A stretch of 64,000 bases of DNA from Verrucomicrobiia bacterium (GTDB taxonomy: Bacteria; Verrucomicrobiota; Verrucomicrobiia; Limisphaerales; UBA9464): positions 62,001 through 126,000 of the forward strand of contig JAHCBB010000009.1 of assembly GCA_019634635.1 (NCBI GenBank), written 5' to 3'. The position numbers and the translations under genes are program-made. This document shows, piece by piece, positions 55,360 to 63,415 of the stretch (positions are counted from its first letter, which is position 1; each line of letters begins with the position of its first letter). The notes below the pieces were generated by a model that had not been told where the DNA came from, did not search any database, and was given only the letters and a program-made list of their open reading frames with translations.

Positions 55360-57468
55360 ATGACTGCGCCGCTCCAGCTCTCCCCGGTGATCCAGCTCGA
55401 TCCCGCCTTGATCGGCCAGATCGGCAACGTCGCCTGGACGCAGCTCTCAATGATCGCGGAGCGGCTCCCCGGTCTGCTCGACGCACCGTCGCTGCTGGCG
55501 GCCTGCAAGCAGGCCGCAGGGGAGGTGCCAGGCCTGACTCCTCGGTCGCTCTACACCCGGGTGCGCCGGTACATCAAGACGCGGGACCCTCTCGACCTGG
55601 TGGACCGCCGGGAGGCGGCATCGCTCTGGAAGGCCCGCCAGCCCGCGGGGCTGCCGGCTGCTTTCCAAGAGTGGTACCGGGGGCTGCGGGAGAAGCACCA
55701 GCGTGTGGCCACCCAGGCGCACGCCGAGCTGCTCGGGATCTGGCGCACCCACTACGACATGGCGGGCCGGCACTACGAGCGGATCCCCGGGTACGAGACC
55801 TGGCCGGCGGCCAACCCCGCGACCGGCGTGCCGGACGGGTGGACGTACGACAACCTGCAGCGGACGGTCCGCGAGCATCCATTCGACGGCCTGGCGGTTC
55901 GCCAGGGGATGGCTGCCGCACGGAATGTGCAGCCGCCCGTCCGGACGACGCGGGTAGGGCTGCGCCTCGCGGAGCGGATCGAATTCGACGATCACGACTT
56001 CGACGTGAAGGTCCACTTTGCCGGCCAGAGCCGGGCGATGCGGCCGCAGTGCTTTGGGTGGGTGGATGCGCTGTCGGGCTGGGGGAGCGTCTCAGTGCGG
56101 CCGATGCTCTGGGACGACGAAGCGGAGAAGAAGCGGGTCCTCAGTGAATTCCAGTTCCGGTGCTTCGTGGTGTCGTTGCTCACCAAGCACGGCTACCGGA
56201 CGGATGAGGCTGGGACGACGCTCGTCACCGAGGCAGGCAAGGCGGTCATCCGGCCCGCCTTTGAGGCGCGGCTGGCAGCTGTGACGGGCGGGCGCGTGAA
56301 AGTCTCCCAGGGCCGCGTGTTTGCGGAGCAGGCGCACCCTGGGCAATACGCACCGCGCGGGAAGGGGAACCCGAAGCACAAGCCCCTGATCGAGGGGCTG
56401 TGGTCGGTGATCGAGAATGTGCTCGACCGGCTCCCGGGCAGGACCGGGAGCAACCAGCGAATCAACGGTCCGGCAGATCTGCACGGCCGGGAGCTCGCGC
56501 TGGCCCGGAGCCTTGATCTGGCGCGTGTGCTGCCGCCCGATCTCGCGCAGGAGGTCCAACTGCTCGGGGTGATGACGTACGGGCAGTTCTCCCGGGTCGC
56601 GCGGGCCGCGATCGAGTCGGTACTCGAAGACCGAGATCACGAGTTGGAGGGGTGGGAGGAACTCGGGTTCACGCGCCTCGAGTGGCGGTCTGACCCGCAG
56701 TCGCTCATGTGGCTGCCCGTGTCTGCGCTCGCGGCGCTGCCGGCGCCGGAGCAGCAAGCGCTCCGGGCGGTGCTGCAAGCTGGAGGATCACAGCTGACGC
56801 GCGCCGTGCGCCTGTCGCGGCGCGAGGTGTGGGAGCGGGGATCTGGCGAGCTGCAGCGGGTGAGCCCGATGGCACTCCACCGACTGTTGGATCCCGACGA
56901 TGCCCTGGAGGTGACGGTGACCCGCCAGAGCATGATCGAGTTCCAGGACACGCTCCGATTTGGTCCCGGGGTTCACCGGTTCCTGGCCAAAGCGACCGGG
57001 CGGGAGTTTTACCCGGGAGACAAGTTCTCCGCCTTCTTCAACCCGCTCATGCCTCAGTGGCTGCAGCTGGTGGACGCCAAGGGCGCACACGTGGCCCTGG
57101 TCGAACGGATCGAGATGCCCTCGAAGAACGATGTGGACGGAGTCCAGAGAGCGATCAAACGCCAATCCACCTGGGTGGCGGATCGGAAGATCGGGGTGGC
57201 CGGCCGCCATTTCGACGAGGCCGAGCAACGTCTCCACATGGCCGAACACAATCAGCGGCTGGTGGAGGAGGCGGCGCGCCGGGATCCGACCCGGCCGACG
57301 TCTGAGATGAACCGGATGGCTCGCCGGGCCGCGGAAGCGGGTCGGGCGATGCAGACGGATGCTCCGATCGAAGGAGAGGTCTTTGATGAGGTGATCGAGG
57401 CGGGATCGGCCACGCACCTCGAACCCGATTTGGGCGACGTGGAATACATCCCGACGCCATTGAGCTGA
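55360..57468 (+). CDS. MuA-like DDE-type transposase
   Basis: 702 aa from ATG 55360. N-terminal winged-helix-like DNA-binding part (about 1-190), then an RNase H-type core: first acidic site around Asp210/Asp211 in ERIEFDDHDFDV, second at Glu291 in TTLVTEAGKAVI, third at Glu345 in KPLIEGLWSVIENVLDRLPG. A beta-barrel and the C-terminal MuB-interaction/tail region follow (to about 640). It cuts the phage ends and joins them to target DNA. A MuB-like gene follows after 15 bp with a strong Shine-Dalgarno. The second acidic residue is Glu, not Asp. Confidence 0.85.
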   Translation: MTAPLQLSPVIQLDPALIGQIGNVAWTQLSMIAERLPGLLDAPSLLAACKQAAGEVPGLTPRSLYTRVRRYIKTRDPLDLVDRREAASLWKARQPAGLPAAFQEWYRGLREKHQRVATQAHAELLGIWRTHYDMAGRHYERIPGYETWPAANPATGVPDGWTYDNLQRTVREHPFDGLAVRQGMAAARNVQPPVRTTRVGLRLAERIEFDDHDFDVKVHFAGQSRAMRPQCFGWVDALSGWGSVSVRPMLWDDEAEKKRVLSEFQFRCFVVSLLTKHGYRTDEAGTTLVTEAGKAVIRPAFEARLAAVTGGRVKVSQGRVFAEQAHPGQYAPRGKGNPKHKPLIEGLWSVIENVLDRLPGRTGSNQRINGPADLHGRELALARSLDLARVLPPDLAQEVQLLGVMTYGQFSRVARAAIESVLEDRDHELEGWEELGFTRLEWRSDPQSLMWLPVSALAALPAPEQQALRAVLQAGGSQLTRAVRLSRREVWERGSGELQRVSPMALHRLLDPDDALEVTVTRQSMIEFQDTLRFGPGVHRFLAKATGREFYPGDKFSAFFNPLMPQWLQLVDAKGAHVALVERIEMPSKNDVDGVQRAIKRQSTWVADRKIGVAGRHFDEAEQRLHMAEHNQRLVEEAARRDPTRPTSEMNRMARRAAEAGRAMQTDAPIEGEVFDEVIEAGSATHLEPDLGDVEYIPTPLS

Positions 57469-57483
57469 ACCAAAAGGAGGGAC

Positions 57484-58641
57484 ATGCACGACACACTGAC
57501 CATTGATGCACCGCCGGCGCCTGCGCCGGAGACCGAGCTGGTCGCGGCGCCGAATCCGCGAAACCGATTCACGGTGGCGGCGGACACGGTGGCGCTGGCG
57601 ACGCGGAATCTGCCGGACTTCGAGTGCCAGCAGCTCCGATGGCTCGCCAAGTACGGGCAAGGGCTCAATATCAGTGTGGCCGATCTGGCGGCACGGCTGC
57701 GCAAGCCGGACGGCAGCGTCTACAGCGGTGATAGCGTCTACCAGGCCCTGACCGGTAAACGCGGCGCCGAGGGTGCGAGCTTGATGCCGCTGGCCAAGGC
57801 GATCGCCGCCCTCAGGCGGGATGTGCAGGAGGTCGAGGCCCACAGCGCGACGACGTTCATTGAGACCCCGCTGACCCGCCGGCTTTTCACGATCTTCCGG
57901 GGCGCCTTGACCAAGCACCGCCTGGGATTCGTGGTCGGTGATTCGCAAATCGGCAAGACGACGGCGGCGAATGAATTCCAGCGGCTCAACAACCATGGGA
58001 CGACCCACGTGTTCCGCGTGCCGACGGGTGGCTCCATCACGGTGACCATCTCGGAACTGGCCCGCAGGCTGGGGATCCCCGATCGCATCTGCTACCCGGA
58101 CCTTCGCCGGCGCATCCTGGACAGCTTCGACGAGCACAACCTCTTGATCGTGGATGAGGCTCACCAGTGCCTCTACAACAAGAAGAACAACTCCAGCCTG
58201 ATGGTCCTGGAGTTCGTGCGAGAGATCCACGATCGGCGCAAGTGTGGCGTGGTGCTGATGGGCACCGGGGATCTCCGTGATGCCCTGCGGCACAACTCGA
58301 TCCTCCAGCAGCTGTGGAGGCGGAGGTCGCCGGGGCTGGTGCTGCAGCTCCCATCGGAAGTCCCGGCCGCAGACCTGAATGCCTTTGCGGACGCCTTCCG
58401 GCTGGAGCCCGCGCCTGACCGGGAGATGCGCATCGCGTTGGACGGCGAGGATGGCCCGAAGTCGTTTGCTGCGAACCCGGCGCTGCTGCAGAAGCAAATC
58501 GTCCGCGCCGACGGGCTGGGCTCGTGGATCCGTCTGCTGGAGGACGCCCGAAATCTGGCGAAGGAGACCTCGACCAAGATGACCTGGGGGCGGGTGCTGG
58601 CCGCCTACTGCCTGGCACAGGCGCAGGAGGAGGCGGTATGA
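57484..58641 (+). CDS. MuB-like AAA+ ATPase, target-DNA activator
   Basis: 385 aa from ATG 57484 behind AAAGGAGGG. An N-terminal helix-turn-helix region (NISVADLAARLRKPDGSVYS) matches the Mu B N-domain. Walker A VGDSQIGKTT (about 151-160) and Walker B NLLIVDEAHQ (about 219-228) follow. It binds DNA as an ATP filament, chooses target sites, gives immunity to the phage's own DNA and stimulates the transposase. Confidence 0.88.
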   Translation: MHDTLTIDAPPAPAPETELVAAPNPRNRFTVAADTVALATRNLPDFECQQLRWLAKYGQGLNISVADLAARLRKPDGSVYSGDSVYQALTGKRGAEGASLMPLAKAIAALRRDVQEVEAHSATTFIETPLTRRLFTIFRGALTKHRLGFVVGDSQIGKTTAANEFQRLNNHGTTHVFRVPTGGSITVTISELARRLGIPDRICYPDLRRRILDSFDEHNLLIVDEAHQCLYNKKNNSSLMVLEFVREIHDRRKCGVVLMGTGDLRDALRHNSILQQLWRRRSPGLVLQLPSEVPAADLNAFADAFRLEPAPDREMRIALDGEDGPKSFAANPALLQKQIVRADGLGSWIRLLEDARNLAKETSTKMTWGRVLAAYCLAQAQEEAV

Positions 58642-58859
58642 GCGCGCACCCCCAGCACCTTGTCTCGGTCCGGTACAGCGGGGACACCTACATGGCCCGA
58701 GTGAATGGCACCGGGGTCAAGGCCAGCTGCACGATGGGACCGGAGCCGGCCGCGCAGGCGGCGGCGCGAAAGTTTTGCCGAGGCGACCTCTTCCGACTTC
58801 ACAGGGTGACGGACGGCATCTGGTACTTGGATGACCTGAGATCCGAACAAAAGCCATGA
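58638..58859 (+). CDS. Small early phage protein
   Basis: 73 aa, ATG overlapping the MuB-like stop (ATGA). Beta-rich start (LVSVRYSGDTYMARVNGTGV) then a helix and an Arg/Trp tail. Similar short proteins follow the B gene in transposable phages; unknown role. Confidence 0.6.
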   Translation: MSAHPQHLVSVRYSGDTYMARVNGTGVKASCTMGPEPAAQAAARKFCRGDLFRLHRVTDGIWYLDDLRSEQKP

Positions 58860-59131
58860 GCACACAAAAGGAATTCAAACGGCGGGGGCGGCGGCGTGGG
58901 TGGACCCAGTGCGAGAGAATCCGTCGCCGCCTCGTGGCGGCACAGGGCGCCTGGGTGCCGATGCCCGTGCTGGCCAGGGTGGGTGCAGGCAACCCGCAGG
59001 GATTCTGCATCGTCCACTCCCGGGTGGCAGATCTGCGCGAGCGCGGCCTCCAGGTGGAACAGCGCAGCGAGTGGCACAACGGGCAGTGCCTCAGTTTCTA
59101 CCGATTAAACGTCACCAATTCTGAATCATGA
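58856..59131 (+). CDS. Small winged-helix-like protein
   Basis: 91 aa, ATG overlapping the previous stop. Basic N-terminus (RRGRRRGWTQCERIRRRL), then a helix-turn-helix (PMPVLARVGAGNPQGFCIVHS) and a beta wing (QVEQRSEWHNGQCLSFYRL). Likely DNA-binding; an activator role such as Mor or C is possible but unsupported by motif. Confidence 0.6.
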   Translation: MSTQKEFKRRGRRRGWTQCERIRRRLVAAQGAWVPMPVLARVGAGNPQGFCIVHSRVADLRERGLQVEQRSEWHNGQCLSFYRLNVTNSES

Positions 59132-59451
59132 AATCGCTTATCTCAAAAATCGCCGGATTCGGTCTGTTTCTCGTCGTGCTGATTGGCGCGGCAATTGGAT
59201 TCTTCTGGGGGGGCAGTGCGGCAGTCGCCGCATTGACTCGCGCCGCTGCAGAGATGCGAGGCATGCCTCCGGGGTATACGCTCCAATGCTCATCGTACGG
59301 TCTGTTCCGGGCTGTCAGACCGTCCGGAATTCCTGTGTGGGTAGTGGGATCGACGAGGAGGCTCGAAGCGATCAATGACGCGTGGGAGGACTATCAGTGG
59401 CATGAGAAGCGTGCATTGTCCGCGACCCAAACCTGGCACGACTGCGAATGA
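59128..59451 (+). CDS. Small membrane protein
   Basis: 107 aa with one N-terminal transmembrane helix (FGLFLVVLIGAAIGFFW) and a soluble domain containing PGYTLQCSSYGLF and a final CE. ATG overlaps the previous stop. Unknown. Confidence 0.6.
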   Translation: MKSLISKIAGFGLFLVVLIGAAIGFFWGGSAAVAALTRAAAEMRGMPPGYTLQCSSYGLFRAVRPSGIPVWVVGSTRRLEAINDAWEDYQWHEKRALSATQTWHDCE

Positions 59452-59464
59452 ATAGGAGGAGCTC

Positions 59465-59755
59465 ATGAAGACCGAAATCTCTCCATTCCCGCACGATGGC
59501 AGCTACGTGTCGGCCAGGGCCCATCGGGACGGCACGATTGATCGGCTGCGGCGTGTCGTTGCCACGCTGCGCACCCGGATTCAGGTGCTCAAGCTGGCCG
59601 TGACCTGCACTTGCTGCGCCCTGGTCGTCTTGGTCTCCATCACCCAGCCGCGGGCCACGGCGAACGTGGTCCTTATACTTGCCCTGGTCGTCCTGGTGGT
59701 AGGCGGTGCCATGTACGCCTGCTTCCGGGGCGACGATGACATCGGCGTCCAGTAA
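59465..59755 (+). CDS. Two-helix membrane protein
   Basis: 96 aa behind a good AGGAGG site. Two transmembrane helices (VTCTCCALVVLVSITQ and ANVVLILALVVLVVGGAMYA) and an acidic tail. Unknown; possibly superinfection exclusion or a host membrane modulator. Confidence 0.6.
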   Translation: MKTEISPFPHDGSYVSARAHRDGTIDRLRRVVATLRTRIQVLKLAVTCTCCALVVLVSITQPRATANVVLILALVVLVVGGAMYACFRGDDDIGVQ

Positions 59756-59767
59756 CCCCCCATCCTC

Positions 59768-60319
59768 ATGTCCAATCGAATCAAGTCCAAGGGGCCCCTC
59801 ATTCAGACTCGGGAGGAGGCCGAAACGGTGCTCGGCCTGCTCCGGGCCCAAGTCATCACGCGCAGTGCAATGGCGGCCGAACGCGAGCTCGAACTCAAGG
59901 CTGTGGATGACCGGTTCAAGGATGAACTGCTGCAGCTCGGCACGGACATCCAGACCAACACGGAGATGCTGCGCGCCTGGGCGGATGGGCACCCGGAAGC
60001 ATTCGGCACCGCCAAGAGCCTCCAGATGACCCACGGCGTCGTCGGATGGCGAACAGGCAATCCATCGCTGAAGCCGCTGTCGGGGTTCACTTGGGATCGC
60101 GTGCTCGAGAAGTTGCGCAACCTGACTCCTTACAAGGGATTCATCCGCACCAAGGAGGAGGTGGACAAGGCCGCGATCCTCGCGATGCGCGACGAACTGT
60201 CCCCTCAGGATCTGCGGCACATGGGCGTCCGCGTGGTCCAGGAGGAGACGTTCTACGTCGAGCCGCGGATTGACGCCCCCGATGAACGACAGGTGGTGCC
60301 GGCGGAGGGGCGGCCATGA
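59768..60319 (+). CDS. Gam-family host-nuclease inhibitor
   Basis: 183 aa. The pattern of an N-terminal helix (IQTREEAETVLGLLRAQV), a coiled coil, and a C-terminal beta part (MTHGVVGWRTGNPSLKPL; MGVRVVQEETFYVEPR) matches the Mu Gam / bacterial Ku-like family. Mu Gam binds the free DNA ends and shields them from host exonucleases. Early operon, 12 bp after the membrane protein. Confidence 0.85.
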   Translation: MSNRIKSKGPLIQTREEAETVLGLLRAQVITRSAMAAERELELKAVDDRFKDELLQLGTDIQTNTEMLRAWADGHPEAFGTAKSLQMTHGVVGWRTGNPSLKPLSGFTWDRVLEKLRNLTPYKGFIRTKEEVDKAAILAMRDELSPQDLRHMGVRVVQEETFYVEPRIDAPDERQVVPAEGRP

Positions 60320-60705
60320 CCATTTCCTACTCGTCACTGGATCCGGAGGCGGCCCGTCCCGCCCTCAGCGTGGGCACTGCTGTTGCGCCCGAATGGCGGT
60401 CACCGGAGTCGCCCCAAGAGGCGATCCAGAACGCCGCGGACGCTGTGATCCGCGCGTTTGGGGTGACTCGGGACGAGTTGCTCGGCCGCAGCCGTCCCGA
60501 GCGTATCGTGCGGGCGCGGCAGGCGTGGTACATGCTCACCCTGGAACTGTCGTCGCTGTGTCCCTACGAACTGGGGGCCTGGATCGGTCGAAACCATGGG
60601 ACCATCCGGGCGGGCATCATCGCGACCCGCGCGCGAATTGATACAATCCCGGCGGTGTGCGCCATGTATGCCGCCGCACGTCGCCATGCCGGCCTGACCC
60701 AATGA
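60316..60705 (+). CDS. DnaA domain IV-like DNA-binding protein
   Basis: 129 aa, ATG overlapping the Gam stop. The central SRPERIVRARQAWYMLTLEL and IGRNHGTIRAGIIATRARID read like DnaA domain IV: a basic helix-turn-helix and the TI signature that reads DnaA boxes. No AAA+ part. It could compete with host DnaA or recruit the replisome to transposition intermediates. Confidence 0.6.
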   Translation: MTISYSSLDPEAARPALSVGTAVAPEWRSPESPQEAIQNAADAVIRAFGVTRDELLGRSRPERIVRARQAWYMLTLELSSLCPYELGAWIGRNHGTIRAGIIATRARIDTIPAVCAMYAAARRHAGLTQ

Positions 60706-61364
60706 CCCCCAAGCAGACCCAGCTCTATTGGCGCGAATGGGCGGCGGTGCGGCGCGCCGATCCCTCCGCGGATCGGCACGAGATCCAGGCGCGCGCGATC
60801 GGGTGTACCCGGTCGTCGAAGCTCCTGACGAACCGCGATCTGGATCTGGTGCTCGGCGCATTCCGCGCGATCTCGGATCCAGGATCACTGGGGCCGCAGC
60901 TCCGGGCACAGAACCAGGTGAGGGCACGATTGGAGCACCGCTTGGCGGAGATCACCCAGTGCCTGGGCGTGTACGTGGAGGACCCAGCTGGCTACGTGGC
61001 CCGGGTCGTGTCGGATCGCCGACCGCCGAGCCCTGGAGGCACCGTCGGGGTGGACGATCTGAGCCACGAGCCCAGACTGATCCGCAGACGCGCCAGCGGC
61101 GAACTGTTGGAGATTCCCAGTGAACTCCTCCAGCTCGTCATGACCCTTTGGGCGCGGCTGCAGGCCATGCGCAACGCCCGCCACCACAGCTTGGCCGATA
61201 TGTACTCGGCCGCCGGCATACCCCCTGAGCGCTGGGCCAAGAAACGGACATCTGCGGCCCACAGCCCGAAAGTTCGGGGCCGGGGTCAGCACGGGGCTGA
61301 CGCGCCGGCAATGGCCCTGGCGGGGGACGCACGCCCGCCAGGGCCCGGGGAGGATCCATTTTGA
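60702..61364 (+). CDS. Early phage protein, possibly GemA-like
   Basis: 220 aa from ATG 60702, overlapping the previous stop. The start QLYWREWAAVRRA is similar to short conserved starts of phage regulatory proteins of the Mu GemA region. The middle is helical and basic. Assignment is weak. Confidence 0.5.
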   Translation: MTPKQTQLYWREWAAVRRADPSADRHEIQARAIGCTRSSKLLTNRDLDLVLGAFRAISDPGSLGPQLRAQNQVRARLEHRLAEITQCLGVYVEDPAGYVARVVSDRRPPSPGGTVGVDDLSHEPRLIRRRASGELLEIPSELLQLVMTLWARLQAMRNARHHSLADMYSAAGIPPERWAKKRTSAAHSPKVRGRGQHGADAPAMALAGDARPPGPGEDPF

Positions 61365-61963
61365 GCGCGAATCCACAGCGGTTCTCCAGGGGCGTCGCCC
61401 TGACGACAGCGAAGGAGATCTGCCGCGCCTTGGTCGGGGTGTGTGAGGCGTTCCCCGGTGGGGCGCCTGCGATCAAGGTGTGCGGATCGCTCCGTCGCGG
61501 CCGTCAGGAGGTGGGCGACGTGGAGATCGTATACATCCCGCGAATGGAGGCAGTGCCGGAACCGCCAGATCTTCTGGGCGCCTTGGGTGAGTTTCGCATG
61601 CGAAACATGGTGGACCTGGAGCTGGACCGACTTTTGTCCGCCGGAATTCTGGCGAAGCGGCTGAACAAACTTGGCAGGCCGACGTGGGGCGAATGCAACA
61701 AGCTCGCGATCCACCGAGCGTCCGGGGTACCGATCGATTTCTTCGCGACCTACTTCCCGGCCTGGCACGGCTACATCGTTTGCCGCACCGGCAGCGCCGA
61801 GACGAACACTCGAATCGCCACCGCCGCGCTCCGTAAGGGTTGGCGCTGGCACCCAACGGCCGGCCACTTCACCGACGTAGTTGGCCGCCGACACTGGATC
61901 CATTCCGAAGAGGACGCTTTCCGGCTCGTCGGGTTGCCCTACTTGGAGCCCAAAGACCGATGA
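61361..61963 (+). CDS. Small PolX-like nucleotidyltransferase
   Basis: 200 aa from a TTG that overlaps the previous stop. Nucleotidyltransferase palm: VCGSLRRGRQEVGDVEIVYI with Ser43 and the metal-binding Asp53/Glu55 pair, and a third acidic site Asp126 in GVPIDFFATY. The tail SEEDAFRLVGLPYLEPKDR is the C-terminal pattern of DNA polymerase beta-like (PolX) proteins. It has no 8-kDa or PHP domain, so this is a minimal palm-thumb unit. In PolX the first pair is D-x-D; here it is D-x-E. Confidence 0.75.
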   Translation: MSANPQRFSRGVALTTAKEICRALVGVCEAFPGGAPAIKVCGSLRRGRQEVGDVEIVYIPRMEAVPEPPDLLGALGEFRMRNMVDLELDRLLSAGILAKRLNKLGRPTWGECNKLAIHRASGVPIDFFATYFPAWHGYIVCRTGSAETNTRIATAALRKGWRWHPTAGHFTDVVGRRHWIHSEEDAFRLVGLPYLEPKDR

Positions 61964-62038
61964 TCCGAGGTTTGAAAAGCAATGAGGCCGGAGCCGCGTT
62001 GACGCGCGGTCCGGCCAGTGCAGCCACCCCATATCGCC

Positions 62039-62272
62039 ATGGGACGACCACAATCGAACTGGAGCGAAGGCCTCCCGTCATTTCCACAGCAATCGAAGAC
62101 TGTTTTCTACGTCGAGGGAGACCCCCATGGGTTGCTCGTCGTCTCGACCGGCCGTCGGCGGAGCCTGGAGGTGGTACCGACCAGAAATGCCCAAGAGGCA
62201 CTCGACTGGTGCCTCGCCAATTGCGCGGGGATGGTTTTCTCGCGACGCGGACCCGATCTGCATGGGAACTGA
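62039..62272 (+). CDS. Small early phage protein
   Basis: 77 aa from ATG 62039; a GTG at 62018 is the alternative. The stretch VFYVEGDPHGLLVVSTGRRR with a following helix (AQEALDWCLANCAG) is protein-like alpha/beta. Unknown. A second frame on the same strand overlaps it and is judged a shadow. Confidence 0.45.
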   Translation: MGRPQSNWSEGLPSFPQQSKTVFYVEGDPHGLLVVSTGRRRSLEVVPTRNAQEALDWCLANCAGMVFSRRGPDLHGN

Positions 62273-62275
62273 TCC

Positions 62276-62353
62276 ATGAACCTTGATGCGCCTCCGGAAG
62301 TGCGGGCGATAATTCTGGAAATCGACTACGAATTAACGCGGTTTCCGGGTTAG
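62276..62353 (+). CDS. 25-aa peptide, possible
   Basis: Short acidic frame (MNLDAPPEVRAIILEIDYEL and five more residues) three bases after the previous stop. Spacing supports translation, but nothing else does. Confidence 0.25.
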   Translation: MNLDAPPEVRAIILEIDYELTRFPG

Positions 62354-62667
62354 CGGCGGCACTCGCTGGCAACCTTTTCGACACCCGAGTGGAACCAGTA
62401 CGCGGCAACGACCATAGAGAAAGCCACCATGAACATCTGGCCTCTTGAAGCTGGCGGCTCCCCAATTATCCAGGCTATCCAACCCCAAAAACAACCCTGA
62501 AGGATTTCCAAGATGCCGTCGATCAACCGCCAGTGGGCAGTCAGCCGAGTCACGATCCTCCTCCTGACGGTAGGGGCGTGCTTTGCCGCGTACCGGAGCA
62601 ACAACGATACACTCTCCTTCACGACTGCCGCGATAATCGCTGCCACGATCCAGTTGGCGTTCTCCAT
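62350..62667 (-). CDS. Membrane protein candidate on the minus strand
   Basis: 105 aa with one or two hydrophobic segments (NWIVAAIIAAVVKESVSLLL and GCFWGWIAWIIGEPPASRGQ) and many Trp residues. Protein-like, but there is no Shine-Dalgarno site, and it runs against the early operon. It overlaps a shorter frame on the plus strand (62513-62740); at most one of them is likely real. Confidence 0.4.
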   Translation of the reverse strand: MENANWIVAAIIAAVVKESVSLLLRYAAKHAPTVRRRIVTRLTAHWRLIDGILEILQGCFWGWIAWIIGEPPASRGQMFMVAFSMVVAAYWFHSGVEKVASECRR

Positions 62668-62740
62668 CGGTCAAAAATGCCCGGCACACTTGGAGGCTCG
62701 ACGATCGCCCACCGTGAGCGGTCCAGAGACTCGGGAGTGA
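62513..62740 (+). CDS. Membrane protein candidate on the plus strand
   Basis: 75 aa with an AAGGA site 8 bp before the ATG and two hydrophobic stretches (VTILLLTVGACFAAY and FTTAAIIAATIQLAFSI). Same direction as the operon, which favours it over the longer minus-strand frame it overlaps. Confidence 0.4.
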   Translation: MPSINRQWAVSRVTILLLTVGACFAAYRSNNDTLSFTTAAIIAATIQLAFSIGQKCPAHLEARRSPTVSGPETRE

Positions 62741-62786
62741 GCAAGCACGACCGGGTTTCACGGTTCAAGGAAACTCAAGACCTCTG

Positions 62787-63347
62787 GTGCGCCGAAGCGT
62801 GAAACGTGGAGCGGCAAACTCAGCACAGCGATCGCCTCGGCGCCAGCAGACTCCCCAGGAGATTCGGGACACCATCCTGGGTTTCATCGGGCGCCATTTC
62901 TACGGGGGCGATCACGTCGCCGTGGCCAAGGATACTCCGCGCCTCCTCCGGTGGGTCGTTTTGAAGCCGGCTGAATGGCTGGACGAACGGGGGGTCACGA
63001 TCTCGGCTGACTCCTATCGAGATCTGTTCCTCGACTCGAGATCCGGGGTGCTGATGGAGGCCATCCGACACGGTGACATTGGGTCGATCCGGTACCGGCC
63101 GGCCTGGCTGGGCCAGGTGGTGGACTCCTACCTCCGGATCCGCGGTGATCGTCTCTACGAGTTGGCCAAGCGCCACCAGGCGTCCCTCGTGGGTGACCTC
63201 ATGGCTCAAGTCGTCGCGGCCGTTGGCGGCCGGACCCCCGAGAGTCGTCCAGACCCAGTCAGACAGCTGGCCCAGGCAGCGCACCTGCTCAAGCCGGCGA
63301 TGCGTCGGCCTCGGCCGCGCCAAGACTCTCAGCTTTTCCTCCTCTGA
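62787..63347 (+). CDS. Last early gene, unknown
   Basis: 186 aa from GTG 62787; a GTG at 62802 is also possible. Basic N-terminus, then a helical globular part (RDTILGFIGRHFYGGDHVAV; YRPAWLGQVVDSYLRIRGDR). No known motif. It ends 69 bp before the innermost right-end binding motif, so it is the terminal gene of the prophage. Confidence 0.6.
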   Translation: MRRSVKRGAANSAQRSPRRQQTPQEIRDTILGFIGRHFYGGDHVAVAKDTPRLLRWVVLKPAEWLDERGVTISADSYRDLFLDSRSGVLMEAIRHGDIGSIRYRPAWLGQVVDSYLRIRGDRLYELAKRHQASLVGDLMAQVVAAVGGRTPESRPDPVRQLAQAAHLLKPAMRRPRPRQDSQLFLL

Positions 63348-63415
63348 CGGCCGCCGCCCGCCGGGTGCAAGGCTCGTGCAGACCCCTTGCATCCGCCATC
63401 TGGCGCCCTGCAAAC

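Noticed and set aside
61840-62286. 148-aa plus-strand frame
   Set aside because: Low-complexity Arg/Pro-rich composition and overlap with both the nucleotidyltransferase gene and a more protein-like frame at 62039-62272.
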